Assembly: GCF_009495355.1 (NCBI RefSeq)
Contig: NZ_VZAD01000013.1
Span: forward strand, 98,645-162,644
DNA length: 64,000 nt
Origin: Segatella copri
GTDB lineage: Bacteria > Bacteroidota > Bacteroidia > Bacteroidales > Bacteroidaceae
Direction of reading: 5' to 3'
In this document: piece by piece, positions 61,290 through 64,000 of the stretch
Position numbering within the stretch: the stretch's first letter is position 1
Layout of the letters: the number at the start of each line of letters is the position of its first letter
Translations under genes and position numbers: made by a program
The notes under the pieces: generated by a model
What the model saw: the letters and a program-made list of their open reading frames with translations, nothing else
Told to the model about the DNA's origin: nothing
Databases searched by the model: none

Positions 61290-63008
61290 CTATTTTGTTG
61301 TTACTTTCTTGTATTTTTGATTGCTTGCCGTAGGATTTTCTGGGTTGGTCATCTGCAAATATCCTGCTGCAACAAGGGAGGTGATGTAACGCTCTCGGTT
61401 CTTGGAATGCATGCTGACTCCAATTCTGTCAAGTATCTCTTTGGTGGTTCGAGGAACAGAACAGAAATTGACTATGTCCCTTTGCTTGTTAGACAATGAC
61501 ACTTTTGGAGTGTCAGAGTGTCTAAGTCGAGTGTCTAAGTCGTTCTCAGAAGTGTCTAAGTCGGTACCAGAGTGTCTAAGTCGAGTGTCTAAGTCGTTCT
61601 CAGAAGTGTCTAAGTCGGTGCCAGAGTGTCTAAGTCGAGTGTCATGGTCGGTGTCAGAGTGTCTAAGTCCAGTGTTATGGTCTTCGACTTGGTTACTTTT
61701 TTCCTCGACTTGGTTACTTTTTTGTTCGACTTGGTTACCGACTTGGTTACTTTCCCCCTCGACTTGGTTACCTTCTCCTCTCCAAACCGTGATGACAAAT
61801 TCCTGTGCCTTGTCATTATTCATAAATGTGACATTAACATCTTCATCAAGAGCACGAGTGATACCGCTACCCACACCAGTGTATGGCAGCAAGTATATAG
61901 CATTGTTAAAAAGGAACATATTGCGAGGCATAGAGGTTCCTGCCTTGATGTCATCAATAGTGAGTCCGTTAGGCAATGCACCAGGACTGTGAATCTCAAC
62001 ACGATTGTCGAAAATGAAAATGCGAACAGGGGCTTTCATGTTCAACGAGCGATGTACAAGGCTGTTTACCGTGAACTCAACCAAGCTTGTGTAAGGTATT
62101 TCCAACTTTCCCATGCTGTTGAATTCAGCTCCCACCTGCACATTATGCAGATTACGAGTGAAGAAATCCATGATAGTGTCATACTGGTGAAGCAGATTTC
62201 CCTCCATATCTGCATCATTCACCTTGTCACGAAAAACCTTGCTGCCGACGCTATTGCCTGCAAAACAGATACACTTGGCTGTCATCATTGGCAACCAACG
62301 TTGGGTGTATTTGCCAAACAGAAGCATGGCAGCAACGGTCAGTGAACCATCAGGACGGATAAATCGCAGATTGCGAAGTATCTTCTCACAGTCATGCCCC
62401 TTAGCTATGGCAGAGCATATCATATCAAGTGATGCTTCATTAAAAGCGTCACCTGTCAAGCCTTTCTTTTCCAACACTCTATCAAAACGGTTGCTAAGAA
62501 ACTGCTTGATGGTCGCTGCATCAAGGTCGTTGACAGTTGCATCCCTAACACCAGCCTCGTCTGGTGCAAAACTACCGCAGTCGGTCATCATTTCTGCAAG
62601 TTCAGCATTATCGAACACTTTACGCTTGTCGGCACCATTCTTCACCCATACGATTCCCTTGTTGTCATGATAAGGCTTGTTGAGTCCTTCCTTCACAATA
62701 GCAACAACCAAGTTGCCATCCTCAACTTCAACAGTATGTATCTTTATCAGAATGGATGGCACTACGTTTTCTGAAGCAATGTCACTCAACAAGTTGGTTG
62801 TTTCTTGTACCTCAGAATACGACAAGGCATTGGTTTCTCCGGTCTTATCCTTTATGCCAACTACCAACTTGCCACCATGTGAATTACTGAACGCCACTAA
62901 CTCACAGGCAATATCATATTTGTCGAGAATGCGTTCCTTGAACTGCACCCCCGACACCTCGCCTGCCTTTATCTGTTTCGATATATCGTCCGTCATTCTT
63001 TGATACAT
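61290..63008 (-). CDS. AlbA_2/Schlafen-type ATP-binding regulator with repeat region
   Basis: 572 residues. N-terminal AlbA_2 domain at 10-130 (GVQFKERILDKYD, SNSHGGKLVVGIKD, KPYHDNKGIVWVKNGADKR). An HATPase-like C-terminal domain at 330-405 contains FTVNSLVHRSLN and TGVGSGITRAL. Residues 415-505 are low-complexity repeats: five NQVE units, then RLRHSGTDLDTSENDLDT units. A winged helix closes the protein (DIVNFCSVPRTTKEILDRIG). Such proteins act as transcription regulators and some as anti-phage factors. Overlaps the XRE gene by 16 bases. Confidence 0.82.
   Translation of the reverse strand: MYQRMTDDISKQIKAGEVSGVQFKERILDKYDIACELVAFSNSHGGKLVVGIKDKTGETNALSYSEVQETTNLLSDIASENVVPSILIKIHTVEVEDGNLVVAIVKEGLNKPYHDNKGIVWVKNGADKRKVFDNAELAEMMTDCGSFAPDEAGVRDATVNDLDAATIKQFLSNRFDRVLEKKGLTGDAFNEASLDMICSAIAKGHDCEKILRNLRFIRPDGSLTVAAMLLFGKYTQRWLPMMTAKCICFAGNSVGSKVFRDKVNDADMEGNLLHQYDTIMDFFTRNLHNVQVGAEFNSMGKLEIPYTSLVEFTVNSLVHRSLNMKAPVRIFIFDNRVEIHSPGALPNGLTIDDIKAGTSMPRNMFLFNNAIYLLPYTGVGSGITRALDEDVNVTFMNNDKAQEFVITVWRGEGNQVEGESNQVGNQVEQKSNQVEEKSNQVEDHNTGLRHSDTDHDTRLRHSGTDLDTSENDLDTRLRHSGTDLDTSENDLDTRLRHSDTPKVSLSNKQRDIVNFCSVPRTTKEILDRIGVSMHSKNRERYITSLVAAGYLQMTNPENPTASNQKYKKVTTK
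61514..61690. repeat. 54-bp tandem repeat inside the AlbA-type gene
   Basis: Units start at 61514, 61568 and 61622 with a degenerate continuation. The 54-bp period keeps the frame (18 codons). A second array of 24-27-bp GACTTGGTTACTTT words follows at about 61683-61770, encoding SNQVE units. Confidence 0.85.
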
Positions 63009-63208
63009 TCTTTATTCAACAAATCGTTTACATCCACTTTCAGCAAATCAGAAATCCGTATTAAGGTTTCCAAGTCTGGTTGGCAAGTATTGGTGCACCA
63101 TTTAGAAATGGTTGCTTGGTCTTTACCCAACATTTCTGCCAACCACTTGTTTGAGCGCTTGGTTACTGCCAACATTATCTTCAATCTGTTTACATCTTTC
63201 TTTGCCAT
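62993..63208 (-). CDS. XRE-family helix-turn-helix regulator
   Basis: 71 residues, a single Cro/CI-type domain: NRLKIMLAVTKRSNKWLAEM, then TISKWCTNTCQPDLETLIRI. The stop overlaps the start of the AlbA-type gene by 16 bases, indicating translational coupling. A -7 box lies upstream. It probably controls its own operon. Confidence 0.88.
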   Translation of the reverse strand: MAKKDVNRLKIMLAVTKRSNKWLAEMLGKDQATISKWCTNTCQPDLETLIRISDLLKVDVNDLLNKECIKE

Positions 63209-63238
63209 ACATTATTATATAATAGGTGAATACGCTTG

Positions 63239-63246
63239 CAAAAGTA
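63239..63246 (-). promoter_or_regulatory. Putative -7 box of the XRE-AlbA-AraC operon
   Basis: TACTTTTG on the minus strand, 31 bases upstream of the XRE start. Confidence 0.6.
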
Positions 63247-63488
63247 CGAGAATAATTTCAGAAAAAGGAAAAATATTCTCAAAATGTTTACGGAACATAC
63301 AAACAGTTGAGCATTTCGCAATATTATTCCTTTCATTGATAATCATAAAATACGAGCGAAAAAGGTTTTTTGGAGCTTTTTGAGTTACCACTAACACAGA
63401 GATAACATAAATATCATTTCATAGCCCCGAACAATCAAAAGACAAAATCGGAAAATAATTGCTTGCGCATAAATGTATTTTTCTGGAA

Positions 63489-63605
63489 AATGTATCATAG
63501 TATCATTATTTAGTACGATATCCTTATAAACATCTGATATACTGTACAATACAAGAATGATACTTTTTCGTTTATTTTACAAGAAGTATCATAGAAGTAT
63601 CATAA
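63489..63605 (+). repeat. Second iteron region, like that of the VapE element
   Basis: ATGTATCATAGTATCATT at 63490 and AAGTATCATA at 63584 and 63595 (11-bp spacing). Order and distances match 21761-21889. The window ends before any following gene. Confidence 0.65.
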
Positions 63606-63686
63606 ATCACAAGAAACATCATTAAATTCGGCTTTGAGTCGATTTAAAAGACTAAAAAAGAAGTGTCTTCTATTCCAGTTTTGAGC

Positions 63687-63777
63687 CCACTTGAAAAAGT
63701 CAATTTTACGAAAACCTACTCTTGATTATCAATAAGTTGCAAAGACAAAAAATACGTTTTTCGACTTTTTCAAGTGG
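63687..63777. repeat. 15-bp inverted repeat pair
   Basis: CCACTTGAAAAAGTC (63687-63701) and its exact complement (63763-63777), 61 bases apart. TTTTACGAAAA and CGTTTTTCG lie inside. Confidence 0.75.
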
Positions 63778-63849
63778 ACTCTTGACTGAAGTTTCTGTAA
63801 TACGTAACTTTGCACCACCAAAATTTCGTAAGTTTTGCCCCACACGCTT

Positions 63850-63951
63850 GAAGGGGCAGAAGCTCTTAGCCCAGGGCAACGGGTACAATCAGCACGCCCT
63901 GAAGGGGCAGAAGCTCTTAGCCCAGGGCAACGGGTACAATCAGCACGCCCT
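63850..63951 (+). repeat. Two 51-bp tandem repeats of the ALKGQK-LAQGN type
   Basis: GAAGGGGCAGAAGCTCTTAG is the start of a 51-bp unit present twice (63850, 63901). One frame reads LKGQKLLAQGNGYNQHA. I recall this phrase from interspersed repeats in Bacteroidales genomes. Each unit can fold with CAGGGC/GCCCTG. Confidence 0.8.
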
Positions 63952-64000
63952 GTTTTACTCTAATTGAGCAAGCTTTGAGCGTATTTTTTAACGTTAATTA

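Noticed and set aside
61514..61770. CRISPR-like repeats within the AlbA-type gene
   Set aside because: The repeats keep the reading frame of a continuous protein and lack unique spacers.

Overview
The window looks like chromosome from a gut Bacteroidota of the Prevotella/Segatella type (Segatella copri-like). The evidence is: many starts preceded by the Bacteroidota -7 box TAnnTTTG and mostly lacking Shine-Dalgarno sites; a TonB receptor with a carboxypeptidase-D-like N-terminus next to a surface lipoprotein; secreted proteins with a VYNLSGQ/IYDLQGR-type C-terminal tail; AAA+/DUF4143 ATPases; DUF6078 and DUF3810 proteins; and interspersed repeats encoding ALKGQK-LAQGN-like words. The species call is inference. 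No tRNA, rRNA or CRISPR was seen.

Left part (1-21000, minus strand). After a partial pgpA and a 54-residue gene comes a large stress cluster. Transcribed leftwards, it holds a TerB-like protein (19564-20958); four TerD-domain proteins, three TerY-type VWA proteins, an AIM24-like protein, a PP2C phosphatase, a Ser/Thr kinase with zinc ribbon and a PrsW-type intramembrane protease (8881-19432); then a second unit with its own -7 box: a cytosolic protein, a DUF4407 membrane protein, a lipoprotein, an SPFH-tail-like membrane protein, a YbjN-like protein, a secreted TPR/retropepsin protein and a PMCA-type Ca2+ ATPase (493-8736). TerD proteins bind Ca2+, so a Ca2+ pump in the same cluster suggests a calcium-linked, phosphorylation-controlled envelope stress system.

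Middle part (21000-34900). A compact DUF6078-VapE element (about 21763-24659) is bounded by 21-nt inverted repeats and carries 11-bp iterons. It is followed by an L-lactate permease, a small KP-type peptide gene, a secreted protein behind palindromic AACGTT sites, metY-cysK (sulfur assimilation), an orphan antitoxin-like gene in a gene-poor stretch, an AraC regulator and an NhaD antiporter.

Right part (35000-64000). An L-rhamnose operon rhaB-rhaA-rhaT is followed by a TonB receptor and beta-helix lipoprotein pair. A signalling locus places an NtrC-type sigma-54 activator, a Pro/Thr-rich secreted protein behind a sigma-54-like promoter, and a hybrid histidine kinase side by side. Then come greA, an M15 peptidase, a 34-residue peptide gene, DUF3810, a radical SAM protein, crcB/fluC, a DUF4143 ATPase, a GLUG-repeat secreted protein and a three-gene XRE / AlbA-type ATPase / membrane AraC unit. 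Several broken genes (AAA-nuclease tail, DUF4143 tail, sigma factor head, A1S_2505-like tail) and many inverted or tandem repeats lie between these units. The right edge repeats the iteron layout found upstream of the VapE element.
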